Origin: RH2-MAG17b sp035945515 | Lineage (GTDB): Bacteria; Acidobacteriota; Terriglobia; UBA7540 | Direction of reading: 5' to 3' | Assembly (NCBI GenBank): GCA_035945515.1 | Contig: DASZAE010000276.1 | Location: 1 to 18,441, forward strand | Length of the DNA: 18,441 bases | In this document: positions 6,309 to 13,442 of the stretch, in pieces | Numbering within the stretch: the stretch's first letter is position 1 | Layout: every line of letters starts with the position of its first letter | Made by a program: the position numbers and the translations under genes | The notes under the pieces: generated by a model | Seen by the model: only the letters and a program-made list of their open reading frames with translations | Database searches by the model: none | Told to the model about the DNA's origin: nothing

Positions 6309-7994
6309 TTGGCGTTAGACGAAAAGTTTGACCAGGTAAACAAACTGATCCACATGGGCAAGGAGAAGGGATATCTCCTCTACGAAGAGGTGAATGATCT
6401 TTTGCCTTCGGACGTGCACTCCGCCGAGGAGCTGGAAGACGTCCTCTCGATGTTTGACAACGCGGGCATCGAGGTGCTGGATTCTCCCCGTAAAGTGAAG
6501 GACGACGAGGTTAAGTTCGATGAGACCGGCGAGGATGGAGATCTCGACCTTACCCCCGGCGGCATGGATAAAACGAACGATCCTGTGCGCATGTACCTGC
6601 GCGAAATGGGGACCGTGCCGCTGCTCACGCGCGAAGGCGAGGTAGAGATTGCGCGCCGGATTGAGCGCGGGCAAGTGGCGGTGCTGAAAGCGATATCGCG
6701 CTCGCCGCTGGTTACGCACGAGATGATTGCGCTGCGCAAACACTTGATGGACCGCGAGCGGGGCATCAAAGAAGTAGTGGTTTTTAACGAAGAAGAACTT
6801 ACTGAAGAGAAGGTGGAAGCGCGGCGGGGAGAGGTGATAGAGGCTCTCGGCGAGGTGGAGCGGCTTCGTAAAAAGCTGGTAAGCCTGAAGGCCAAACTAG
6901 ATGTGATCCCGGACACGCGAAGAAATCTGGATAACCGTAGGCGCTACGGTCTGGCCGTGGCGCGCCACCGCATCCTGATTTCCAAAATGATCCGTTCTAT
7001 CGGGTTTACTCATTTTGAAAACAAGCGGCTGATCGGCAAACTTCATACGGCGATGGAGGACGTAAGGCCTCTCGACCGCGAGATTAACCGGGTTGAAAAG
7101 CGCCTTGATGGATCCCGCGCCGCCGTGGCGAAGGATTTGCGCAAGGATCTTAAGCAACTGAAGGCGCGCCTCGCAGAGCTTGAGATTTCATACGAAGTCA
7201 GCGCGGCAGAGCTAAAGCGAACCCTGCAAACTATCGTGACCGGAGAGCAGGAAGCCGAAGCGGCCAAGCGCGAGCTGATTGAGGCTAACCTGCGCCTCGT
7301 GGTGTCAATTGCCAAAAAATACACCAATCGCGGCCTTCAGTTCCTGGACCTGATCCAGGAAGGCAATATCGGCTTGATGAAAGCGGTGGACAAGTTTGAG
7401 TACCGCCGCGGGTACAAGTTTTCCACTTACGCCACATGGTGGATCCGTCAGGCCATTACTCGAGCCATCGCGGACCAAGCGCGCACTATTCGCATCCCGG
7501 TGCACATGATTGAGACCATCAATAAGCTGATCCGCACGTCCCGCCAGCTTGTGCAGGAATACGGCCGCGAGCCTACCTCGGAAGAGATTGCCAAGCGCAT
7601 GGATATCCCGGTGATTAAAGTGCGCAAGGTCATGAAAATCGCACAAGAGCCGATCTCGCTGGAAACCCCCATCGGAGAAGAAGAGGATTCGCATCTTGGC
7701 GACTTTATCGAAGACCGTGGCGTGATCTCGCCTGCCGAAGCGGTGATCAATATCAATCTGAAGGAGCAGACCGAAGCGGTCTTAAAAACGCTGACGCCGC
7801 GCGAAGAGAAAGTGATCAAGATGCGGTTCGGGCTTGACGATGGCAGCGAGCATACGCTCGAAGAGGTGGGCCAGAGCTTTGCCGTCACCCGCGAGCGCAT
7901 CCGCCAGATTGAGGCCAAGGCGCTTCGCAAATTGCGCCATCCTTCTCGCAGCCGCAAGCTCCGAGCCTTCCTCGACGCGGGCGACCTCGACTAG
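6309..7994 (+). CDS. rpoD: primary RNA polymerase sigma factor RpoD (sigma-70)
   Basis: This 561-residue protein is the housekeeping sigma factor that directs core RNA polymerase to -35/-10 promoters. Regions appear in order: 1.1 (about 1-60), 1.2 (DPVRMYLREMGTVPLLTREGE, 91-111), a long charged coiled-coil non-conserved region (about 123-310), region 2 (EANLRLVVSIAKKYTNRGLQ, 326-345, through the melting segment GYKFSTYATWWIRQAITRAI), region 3 (401-475) and region 4 with the -35-binding helix-turn-helix (LEEVGQSFAVTRERIRQIEAKALRKL, about 517-542 taken whole). The start is a TTG with AGGAGGT 7 bases upstream. It is a full group 1 sigma, since region 1.1 and the insert are intact, rather than an alternative sigma. 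It stands alone between divergent and convergent neighbours. Confidence 0.97.
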   Translation: MALDEKFDQVNKLIHMGKEKGYLLYEEVNDLLPSDVHSAEELEDVLSMFDNAGIEVLDSPRKVKDDEVKFDETGEDGDLDLTPGGMDKTNDPVRMYLREMGTVPLLTREGEVEIARRIERGQVAVLKAISRSPLVTHEMIALRKHLMDRERGIKEVVVFNEEELTEEKVEARRGEVIEALGEVERLRKKLVSLKAKLDVIPDTRRNLDNRRRYGLAVARHRILISKMIRSIGFTHFENKRLIGKLHTAMEDVRPLDREINRVEKRLDGSRAAVAKDLRKDLKQLKARLAELEISYEVSAAELKRTLQTIVTGEQEAEAAKRELIEANLRLVVSIAKKYTNRGLQFLDLIQEGNIGLMKAVDKFEYRRGYKFSTYATWWIRQAITRAIADQARTIRIPVHMIETINKLIRTSRQLVQEYGREPTSEEIAKRMDIPVIKVRKVMKIAQEPISLETPIGEEEDSHLGDFIEDRGVISPAEAVININLKEQTEAVLKTLTPREEKVIKMRFGLDDGSEHTLEEVGQSFAVTRERIRQIEAKALRKLRHPSRSRKLRAFLDAGDLD

Positions 7995-8024
7995 CTGCCG
8001 TTGCTCGTAACGCCCAATTTAAGA

Positions 8025-9323
8025 TTAAGCGTCAAGCGCAACCACAGGTTTTTTCGCTTTGAGATTACCGACCACAAACCAATAAAAGCCAATGCCTGCC
8101 AGCAGCACAAACACCGCGAGATCAAATCCGGGCGAGTAGGAGCCTGTGCGGCTGATGAGGATTCCCGTGAGAAGCGGCGCGAGCACACCCGCGATGTTTC
8201 CGAACAAATTTTCAAAACCCGTCCACAGACCTACTTCTTCGGCCGGCGCGCAACACTGAAGAATGACAATCAAATTACCCGTGGCAAGCCCGACAAACGA
8301 TGCGCCGATGATAAACCAAACCGTTGCTGCCGGACTTGCCGCGTGCTCGGCGGGAATCAAAAAAAGGCCAGTAAGCAATCCGATAGTCACCATGCCCTTG
8401 CGTGTCCAGTTCTCGCTGAACCCCAGCCGGATAAGCCGGTCCGCAATCCAGCCCCCGACAGGCTCACACACTCCGAAAACCAGGAAGGGCGCCGCCGAAT
8501 AAGCGCCCGCGCGGAGTACCGTGAGGTGCCGGACCGTCACCAGATAATCCGGCAGCCACGTGACCAGCAGATACCAGTAATAGTCGAAGCAGAAAAAACC
8601 TAGGCAAATGCCGATGAGGTCGCGGTTCCACAACCGCGAGAGCGGCTGGCGGCCGACAGGGACTTCCGCTTTTGCGATCGTCTCGGACGACGATCCCGGG
8701 GATTTCTTCCCGCCGAGCCGCTGCGGAGAAATTGCAAGCCAGGGAATTAACCATAGCAGCGCCGCCGCGCCAATAATGACAAACGTCGTCCGCCAGCCGT
8801 AATGAACCAATAACAGGGGCACCGCAAGCAAGCCCAGGGTCATGCCGCAGCGGGTGCCGAAGTCGAAAATACCGCAGGGAAATCCGCGCTCCTCCGAAGA
8901 GAACAGCAACGTAACGATCTTCGTTCCGCCGGGCAGATAAATGGATTCGCCGATCCCCAGGATAATCCTCGTCATGATGAGGAACGCCAGCGTTTTGGCC
9001 GCTCCCGCGAGCGCCTGACCCAGCGACCACACTGCGAAAGCCGCTGCGTAAAGCCAGCGCAAATTAAAGCGGTCCGCAGACCAGCCAATGGGCACTTGCA
9101 TCAGAGCATACGACCAGAAGAAGGCTGAAAGCAGAATGCCCTTGTCCGTCGGCCCAAGGTGAAGATCGCGGGAAATTAGCGGGAGGGAAATAGAAATAGT
9201 GGCGCGGTCGAGGTAATTGATCATCGACGCGGCGAAAAGCAGCCAGACCACCGACCAGCGGCGGGGGTTAGCGAATCGGGTGAACTGGCTTTCAGGCCGC
9301 AACGACCCGCTCTTTTCACCCAT
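8025..9323 (-). CDS. MFS transporter, anion:cation symporter (ACS) type
   Basis: This 432-residue integral membrane protein has about twelve hydrophobic segments and the major facilitator fold. The first two helices (AASMINYLDRATISISLPLI, then LGPTDKGILLSAFFWSYALM and a GWSADRF loop) match the ACS family that includes the hexuronate, glucarate and galactonate transporters; helix 4-5 has TRIILGIGESIYLPGGTKIV. A variable loop in the middle separates the two six-helix halves. The ATG at 9323 lies 17 bp after the galK stop with AAGGAAAG 9-10 bases upstream. Upstream in-frame starts would overlap galK and add a basic tail not seen in the family. Its place directly after galK suggests uptake of galactose or an acidic galactose derivative, but this is inference. 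It converges on rpoD with a 30-bp gap that shows no clear terminator. Confidence 0.88.
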   Translation of the reverse strand: MGEKSGSLRPESQFTRFANPRRWSVVWLLFAASMINYLDRATISISLPLISRDLHLGPTDKGILLSAFFWSYALMQVPIGWSADRFNLRWLYAAAFAVWSLGQALAGAAKTLAFLIMTRIILGIGESIYLPGGTKIVTLLFSSEERGFPCGIFDFGTRCGMTLGLLAVPLLLVHYGWRTTFVIIGAAALLWLIPWLAISPQRLGGKKSPGSSSETIAKAEVPVGRQPLSRLWNRDLIGICLGFFCFDYYWYLLVTWLPDYLVTVRHLTVLRAGAYSAAPFLVFGVCEPVGGWIADRLIRLGFSENWTRKGMVTIGLLTGLFLIPAEHAASPAATVWFIIGASFVGLATGNLIVILQCCAPAEEVGLWTGFENLFGNIAGVLAPLLTGILISRTGSYSPGFDLAVFVLLAGIGFYWFVVGNLKAKKPVVALDA

Positions 9324-9339
9324 TCCGAACGCTTTCCTT

Positions 9340-10485
9340 TCAGAGCGCGGCCATCGCGCCATCGGAAGCCTGAAAAGTGTAAATTTCAGCTTCGATTCCA
9401 AGCGCCTTGCGGTACCCGTCGCGGACCGCGTCCGCGAAAGCTCCGGCGGCCTCTTGGCGCACCAGATTGACGGTGCATCCGCCGAATCCGGCGCCGGTCA
9501 TGCGCGCGCCGAAGACGCCAGGCTGTTTTTGCGCAAGCTCCACCAGAGTGTCCAGCTCGAGGCAGCTTACCTGGTAATCGTCGCGAAGGCTCGCGTGCGA
9601 TTGATTCATCAGTTTCCCAAAATGGCCAAGATCACCTTCTTGAAGCGCCTTGACCGCGTCCAGCACGCGGTCGTTTTCGGTCACTACATGCCTTGCTCGT
9701 CTCAGTAAAACGTCATCAAGCACTTGTTTAGAGCGGTTGAGGTTCTCGGTCGAGACATCGCGCAGAGAATTCGCGGCGATGCCCGCGGAGCGCAAGCGCC
9801 GGACCGCCTCCGCGCACTGCTGAGTGCGGATTTCGTACTCAGACTGCGCGAGAGTCCGTTTAACGCCCGAATTACAGACTACAATTTTAGTGCTTGCGCC
9901 GAGCGGCACGTGCCGGTAATGAAGATCGCGGCAATCGAGAAATAGGGCATGGTCCTTGCGGCCCAGCGCGGATACAAACTGATCCATAATCCCGCAGGGA
10001 ATGCCCATGAAGCCGTTCTCCGCAGCCTGGGCGAGCTTGGCCAGTGAAACTGGATCAGCATCAAGATTCATCAGCTTTTTCCAGAACGCCGAGGCACCGA
10101 TCTCCACCGCCGCAGAGGAGCTCAAACCCGCTTCGCGCGGAACGTCGCCGCCCAGCGCGATTTCAGCGCCAGAAAGCGAGGCGCCGGTTTCCTGAATCAA
10201 CTTCGATACGCCACGGAGATAATCGCTCCAGTGATCAATTCCATCGCGCTCAATGCGGCTCAGATTAAATTGCGCGCGCTTCTGAAAATCCACCGAGTAG
10301 ACGTGAACTTCGGCGCCAGGGCGGCGGCGCCCCGCGTACCAGCAGTAGCGGTCGATGGCGGCGGGCAGAACAAAGCCTTGGTTGTAGTCTGTATGCTCTC
10401 CGATCAGATTGACGCGACCCGGAGCTCGCACCACCACCTCGGGGCTTGCTCCGAAGATTTTGCGAAATTCTTGTTCAATCAGCAT
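9340..10485 (-). CDS. galK: galactokinase
   Basis: This 381-residue GHMP kinase phosphorylates alpha-D-galactose at C1 with ATP, the first step of the Leloir pathway. The galactokinase signature RAPGRVNLIGEHTDYNQGF (about 20-38) carries the sugar-contacting E30, H31 and D33. The ATP-binding loop is GGDVPREAGLSSSAAVE (112-128), the catalytic base is D168 in CGIMDQFVS, and the third GHMP motif is GARMTGAGFGGCTVNLV near the C-terminus. Length and motif order are normal. An upstream in-frame TTG (10497) falls inside the Shine-Dalgarno site; the ATG at 10485 with GAGGAG 4 bases upstream is the better start. It begins a probable operon with the MFS transporter 17 bp downstream. No galT or galE is in view. 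Confidence 0.95.
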   Translation of the reverse strand: MLIEQEFRKIFGASPEVVVRAPGRVNLIGEHTDYNQGFVLPAAIDRYCWYAGRRRPGAEVHVYSVDFQKRAQFNLSRIERDGIDHWSDYLRGVSKLIQETGASLSGAEIALGGDVPREAGLSSSAAVEIGASAFWKKLMNLDADPVSLAKLAQAAENGFMGIPCGIMDQFVSALGRKDHALFLDCRDLHYRHVPLGASTKIVVCNSGVKRTLAQSEYEIRTQQCAEAVRRLRSAGIAANSLRDVSTENLNRSKQVLDDVLLRRARHVVTENDRVLDAVKALQEGDLGHFGKLMNQSHASLRDDYQVSCLELDTLVELAQKQPGVFGARMTGAGFGGCTVNLVRQEAAGAFADAVRDGYRKALGIEAEIYTFQASDGAMAAL

Positions 10486-10570
10486 GAAACTCCTCAAATC
10501 CTGCCCTTCGTTTGCAACTCAAGCCCAGCAAGCGACGAGGCCCGAAACCTTAGCTAGACAAATTATTCCG

Positions 10571-10584
10571 TCCCGAATTCGGGA
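10571..10584. promoter_or_regulatory. perfect 14-bp palindrome upstream of galK, possible operator
   Basis: TCCCGAATTCGGGA is a perfect palindrome lying about 86 bp upstream of the galK ATG, in the 144-bp gap after mqnC. Its size and position suit a binding site for a dimeric repressor of the galK-transporter operon. No -35/-10 pair could be placed confidently beside it, and no regulator gene is adjacent. It could also act as a short hairpin at the 3' end of the mqn transcript, but no U-run follows. Confidence 0.4.
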
Positions 10585-10629
10585 TGCGGGGGGCCTTAGG
10601 CAGGTTTGTCGTTTTGGATGAGGGAAACC

Positions 10630-11679
10630 TCAGTTGAGATGTCGGTCCAGATAATACGTTCGATAGAGCGTATCGCGCTTGGCAGGACGGAATCCAGCAT
10701 CCGAAATCAGGCGGCGCAGCTCGGCTTCGCTCGAAGTGTTTTTGCAGCCCGCGGCATTCACCACATTCTCCTCAATCAGGATGCTGCCCACGTCGTTACC
10801 CCCAAAGCGCAGCGCGATCTGGCAAATCTTGTGCCCAGGCGTGAGCCAAGAGGCTTGCACGTTGAGGACGTTATCAAGGAACACGCGCGAGACGGCGAGC
10901 GTCTTCAGGTAATCCACCGCCGTCGCTTCCTCTTTCACAAACCGGCCGAGCGAGGTATTCTCCCGCTGGAAAAACCAGGGGATGAACGCAGTGAAGCCGC
11001 CCGTATCGTCCTGAAGCTCGCGGATGCGCTCGAAATGCCGCACGCGCTGCTCCAAAGTTTCGCCTACGCCGAACATCATGGTGGCAGTGGTCCGCAGGCC
11101 GAGTTGATGCGCCGTGCGATGCACCGAGAGCCATTCGCTTGTTGAACACTTCAGGCGCGCGATGCGCCGCCGCACATTGTCGTCCAGGATTTCGCCGCCT
11201 GCGCCGGGAATCGAATCAAGCCCCGCGTCTATAAGCCGTAAGATCACCTCGCGCACGCTCATCGCGCCAATCTCAGCAATATTCAGAATTTCGGGCGCGG
11301 AAAAACAGTGCAAATGTAAGCTGGGATAACGCCGCTTGATGGCAGAGAGCAGCGCGGTGTAATAATCCAACTTCAGGTCCGGATGGAGGCCGCCTTGCAT
11401 CAGGATGCCCGTGCCACCGAGCGACAGCGTCTCATCAATCTTCTGAAAAATCGATTCAAGCGGCTGCACATACCCTTCGGATGATCCGGCAGGACGGTAA
11501 AACGCGCAGAAAGAGCAATACTCGGTGCAAAAATTGGTGTAGTTGATATTGCGGTCTATCTGATACGTGATCACATTGCCCGGATGAAGTCGGCGCCGCG
11601 TGTGGTCGGCTTCCATGCCGACGCCCACAAGGTCGTCGGACAGAAGCATGTCGAGCGCCTGGGCTGAAGTGATCCGCAT
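10630..11679 (-). CDS. mqnC: cyclic dehypoxanthinyl futalosine synthase (radical SAM)
   Basis: This 349-residue radical SAM enzyme cyclises dehypoxanthinyl futalosine in the futalosine route to menaquinone. The iron-sulfur cluster motif CTEYCSFC is at C51, C55 and C58, preceded by NINYTNF. Downstream EGYVQPLESI, GGTGILMQGGLHPDLKLDYY and GLDSIPGAGGEILDDNVRRR are characteristic of MqnC rather than its relative MqnE. The ATG at 11679 is 12 bp after the mqnA stop and has only a weak Shine-Dalgarno site; a TTG at 11688 is an alternative. The tight spacing implies translational coupling to mqnA. Together the two genes indicate menaquinone made from chorismate through futalosine rather than the MenA-MenF route; the other mqn genes are not in this window. 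Confidence 0.93.
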   Translation of the reverse strand: MRITSAQALDMLLSDDLVGVGMEADHTRRRLHPGNVITYQIDRNINYTNFCTEYCSFCAFYRPAGSSEGYVQPLESIFQKIDETLSLGGTGILMQGGLHPDLKLDYYTALLSAIKRRYPSLHLHCFSAPEILNIAEIGAMSVREVILRLIDAGLDSIPGAGGEILDDNVRRRIARLKCSTSEWLSVHRTAHQLGLRTTATMMFGVGETLEQRVRHFERIRELQDDTGGFTAFIPWFFQRENTSLGRFVKEEATAVDYLKTLAVSRVFLDNVLNVQASWLTPGHKICQIALRFGGNDVGSILIEENVVNAAGCKNTSSEAELRRLISDAGFRPAKRDTLYRTYYLDRHLN

Positions 11680-11691
11680 AAAGTTCAAGAC

Positions 11692-12483
11692 TCAGACAAA
11701 AGCAACTTCTTTTTCCGAAGAGATGATCCCTTCCTCCAAAGCCAGCCTGAAGAATAACGTCAACGCCTTATGATGCACCCTATCTAAAGTATAGTTGATG
11801 TTATGGGTAAGGTAAATCTTCACCTGTTCCGGCGTCAAGCAGTGACGGGGCGCATATTCAGCGGCAATCTCATCGACGTGCGCGAGGCCATAATCCCGGG
11901 ATTGGCGGAAATCAGCTGCCAAGTCCGCGAGGCCGGCGCTCTTTGGGCCTGCCCATAGCGCGAAAACAAAAGGCAATCCGGTGAATTTCTTCCATTCGGC
12001 TGCGAGGTCGTAAACCTTGAGGCTTCCCGGTTGATAAACCAACGCCGGATCGCCAATTAATAGCGCGGCATCGGCGGCGCGGAGCATGGCTACGGGGTCG
12101 GGCGCCGCCTGGATTATTTGAGGGCGCAATCCGTAGAACTTTCTGAGCAAGATGCCAACAAGCGCAGATGAGGTTCTGGAGGAAGTGTCGGTGGCGACGC
12201 TCTCCACAGCCTCAATAGGCTTTTTGCTGATAAGAATAACGCTCTTAACGTCGCCGAGCGAACTGATTGAAACTCCCTCGACGGCTTCGAGGCCGCCGAT
12301 GCGTTGAGTTTCAATGGCGGGGATAATACCGACGCTCGCGTTTTGGCTGCGAATCGCATCGGCGCACCCTGCGGGGGTAGTGAAATCCAATTGAAATTTG
12401 CCGCGTTGTGCGCCCCGGATCATGCCCCAGATCAAAGGAGCTGTATTGAGATATTGGACAACCGAAACTCGAAGCCCCATCAT
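11692..12483 (-). CDS. mqnA: chorismate dehydratase, menaquinone futalosine pathway
   Basis: This 263-residue cytoplasmic protein matches MqnA, which dehydrates chorismate to 3-[(1-carboxyvinyl)oxy]benzoate as the entry to the futalosine pathway. It has the periplasmic-binding-protein-like fold of the family without a signal peptide. Visible signatures are VSVVQYLNTAPLIWG (about 6-20), SVGIIPAIE (50-58), the ALLIGDPALVY segment (about 139-149) and the C-terminal HNINYTLDRVHHKALTLFF. Two ATG codons are adjacent (12483 and 12480), with a GGGA Shine-Dalgarno site just upstream. It is the first gene of the mqnA-mqnC unit and has a plausible sigma-70 promoter 50-80 bp upstream. Assignment by family pattern and by the mqnC neighbour is strong. 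Confidence 0.93.
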   Translation of the reverse strand: MMGLRVSVVQYLNTAPLIWGMIRGAQRGKFQLDFTTPAGCADAIRSQNASVGIIPAIETQRIGGLEAVEGVSISSLGDVKSVILISKKPIEAVESVATDTSSRTSSALVGILLRKFYGLRPQIIQAAPDPVAMLRAADAALLIGDPALVYQPGSLKVYDLAAEWKKFTGLPFVFALWAGPKSAGLADLAADFRQSRDYGLAHVDEIAAEYAPRHCLTPEQVKIYLTHNINYTLDRVHHKALTLFFRLALEEGIISSEKEVAFV

Positions 12484-12535
12484 GTTTCCCGTTGCATATT
12501 CCTGAATGTCATGGCGCGATGAATGAACACGGCCG

Positions 12536-12564
12536 GATATATATAAATATTAAATGAATGACAA
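12536..12564 (-). promoter_or_regulatory. candidate sigma-70 promoter of mqnA-mqnC
   Basis: Read on the minus strand, a TTGTCA -35 box (12559-12564) is followed after 17 bases by TATATC (12536-12541), or after 15 bases by TATATA. The spacer is very AT-rich. Transcription would begin near 12529, giving a leader of about 45 bases before the mqnA ATG. This is pattern matching only. Confidence 0.5.
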
Positions 12565-12665
12565 ATAAATTAGTTTAGCACAGCAGCCCTTTTGTCTTCC
12601 TCTTTGGCGGCAAGTTACATATTTGTTTTTTGCTCTGGGATTTTTACCGAAGTTTACCTATAGAG

Positions 12666-12775
12666 GATTACAAATTATAGTGACAACAAATGTTGTAGCG
12701 GCGGCCTCTGGTCGCCGGTTTTTCGGCGCTCAGAGAGTGCCGCTACAGAAATAATTGTCACTATAATTTGTAATC
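12666..12775. repeat. 110-bp palindromic element with perfect 21-bp terminal inverted repeats
   Basis: Arms at 12666-12686 and 12755-12775 are exact 21-bp reverse complements. Inside them a second inverted pair (12694-12702 with 12739-12747, TGTAGCGGC/GCCGCTACA) encloses a copy of the interspersed GC-rich core (12695-12711). The whole could fold into one long cruciform or RNA hairpin. It is non-coding, lacks a transposase and shows no clear target-site duplication. It resembles a miniature inverted-repeat element or a REP-type unit. Confidence 0.85.
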
Positions 12776-12876
12776 TTCAAGTAGATGGCACGTTTTTCTA
12801 TGCGGCTTTTGTTGAGCGCCGACGAACTGAGGGCGTCCCGCCATATTCTGGAAAGACACCTCGGGACGGGAGTAGA

Positions 12877-13347
12877 ATGAAATTGCGCCGCGCATGGCTG
12901 GAATTGGGGGCTGGCCGGAATTTGCAGGAAATCAGCCCGTTCCGGGCAGGATTCGCGGCGGCCATCGAGAAAACGATGAACTCCGAATCACTCAATTTAG
13001 TTCGCGCCGCCAACGCCCATCTATCAGGTTTTTTATCGGAGGTCTCAGGCTTTTTTCCAGCGAAGGGCGTGGCTGCGATTCCGCTCGTCGAGATTGAGCG
13101 CCAATTGGCGGCGCTAATGGCAATGATTCAGGAGGTGGGGCGGTCAATTGGTCCTGTTTCCCTTGTGCGTTCCGAGGGTGGGCCAGGGGATGAAGTCGAA
13201 CAATATCGAGCCCATCTTGAAAATCTTAGAAATTTCATGGTGGCGCTTGAGGCATACGTTGAAGAGCGGCGTGGCCAATTGCTGGCAGACACCCGGCAAA
13301 TCAGCGATGCTCTGGCTTGGTGCGATACGCTAAAGCTTACCAGATAG
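12877..13347 (+). CDS. hypothetical helical protein next to flagellar genes
   Basis: The product, 156 residues from the ATG at 12877 (GGGAG 4 bases upstream), is not recognised. A second start at 12976 (residue 34) would give 123 residues and would remove a basic, less regular N-terminus. The remainder is mostly predicted helix, with heptad-like spacing in IEIERQLAALMAMIQEV-like and YRAHLENLRNFMVALEAYVE segments and a final RRGQLLADTRQISDALAWCD stretch. It has no signal peptide or membrane segment. The size and helical build recall FlgN/FliT-type flagellar export chaperones, but a better FlgN candidate exists at 16979-17449, so this is only a suggestion. It is on the strand opposite the flagellar genes, converging on the 335-residue unknown, and has no sigma-28-like promoter that I can find. 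Confidence 0.6.
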   Translation: MKLRRAWLELGAGRNLQEISPFRAGFAAAIEKTMNSESLNLVRAANAHLSGFLSEVSGFFPAKGVAAIPLVEIERQLAALMAMIQEVGRSIGPVSLVRSEGGPGDEVEQYRAHLENLRNFMVALEAYVEERRGQLLADTRQISDALAWCDTLKLTR

Positions 13348-13442
13348 GAACGAGAGTCAAGGTGCAGGGGCAAAGTGCAAGAGACAAGAGCAAACAAGGC
13401 ATACAAACTCGTCTTTCACCTTTTAATTCTTATCCCTGCTTT

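Larger units (their letters stand above)
12484..12876. other. AT-rich intergenic region between mqnA and the 156-residue unknown gene
   Basis: No gene is visible in this 393-bp gap between divergent genes. The part at about 12530-12690 is clearly more AT-rich than the surroundings. It contains the candidate mqnA promoter at 12536-12564 and a 110-bp palindromic element at 12666-12775. A GGGAG Shine-Dalgarno-like site lies just before the ATG at 12877. The base composition shift together with the palindrome suggests inserted or regulatory DNA. Confidence 0.6.

Noticed and set aside
6315..7957. Several long antisense frames opposite rpoD
   Set aside because: They mirror the codon bias of rpoD, have Ser/Arg/His-rich shadow composition, and lack start signals.
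12786..12804. TGGCACG as a possible sigma-54 -24 element
   Set aside because: The GG and the next usable GC are 13 bases apart instead of the required 10, and no TTGC -12 element is present.
12484..12876. CRISPR-like or tandem repeat array in the AT-rich gap
   Set aside because: Only a single nested palindrome is present, with no repeated unit at regular spacing.
13348..13442. Possible bidirectional terminator between the convergent 156- and 335-residue genes
   Set aside because: Only distant, short matches (for example GCAGGG with CCCTGC about 70 bases apart) were found, with no compact stem followed by a T-run.
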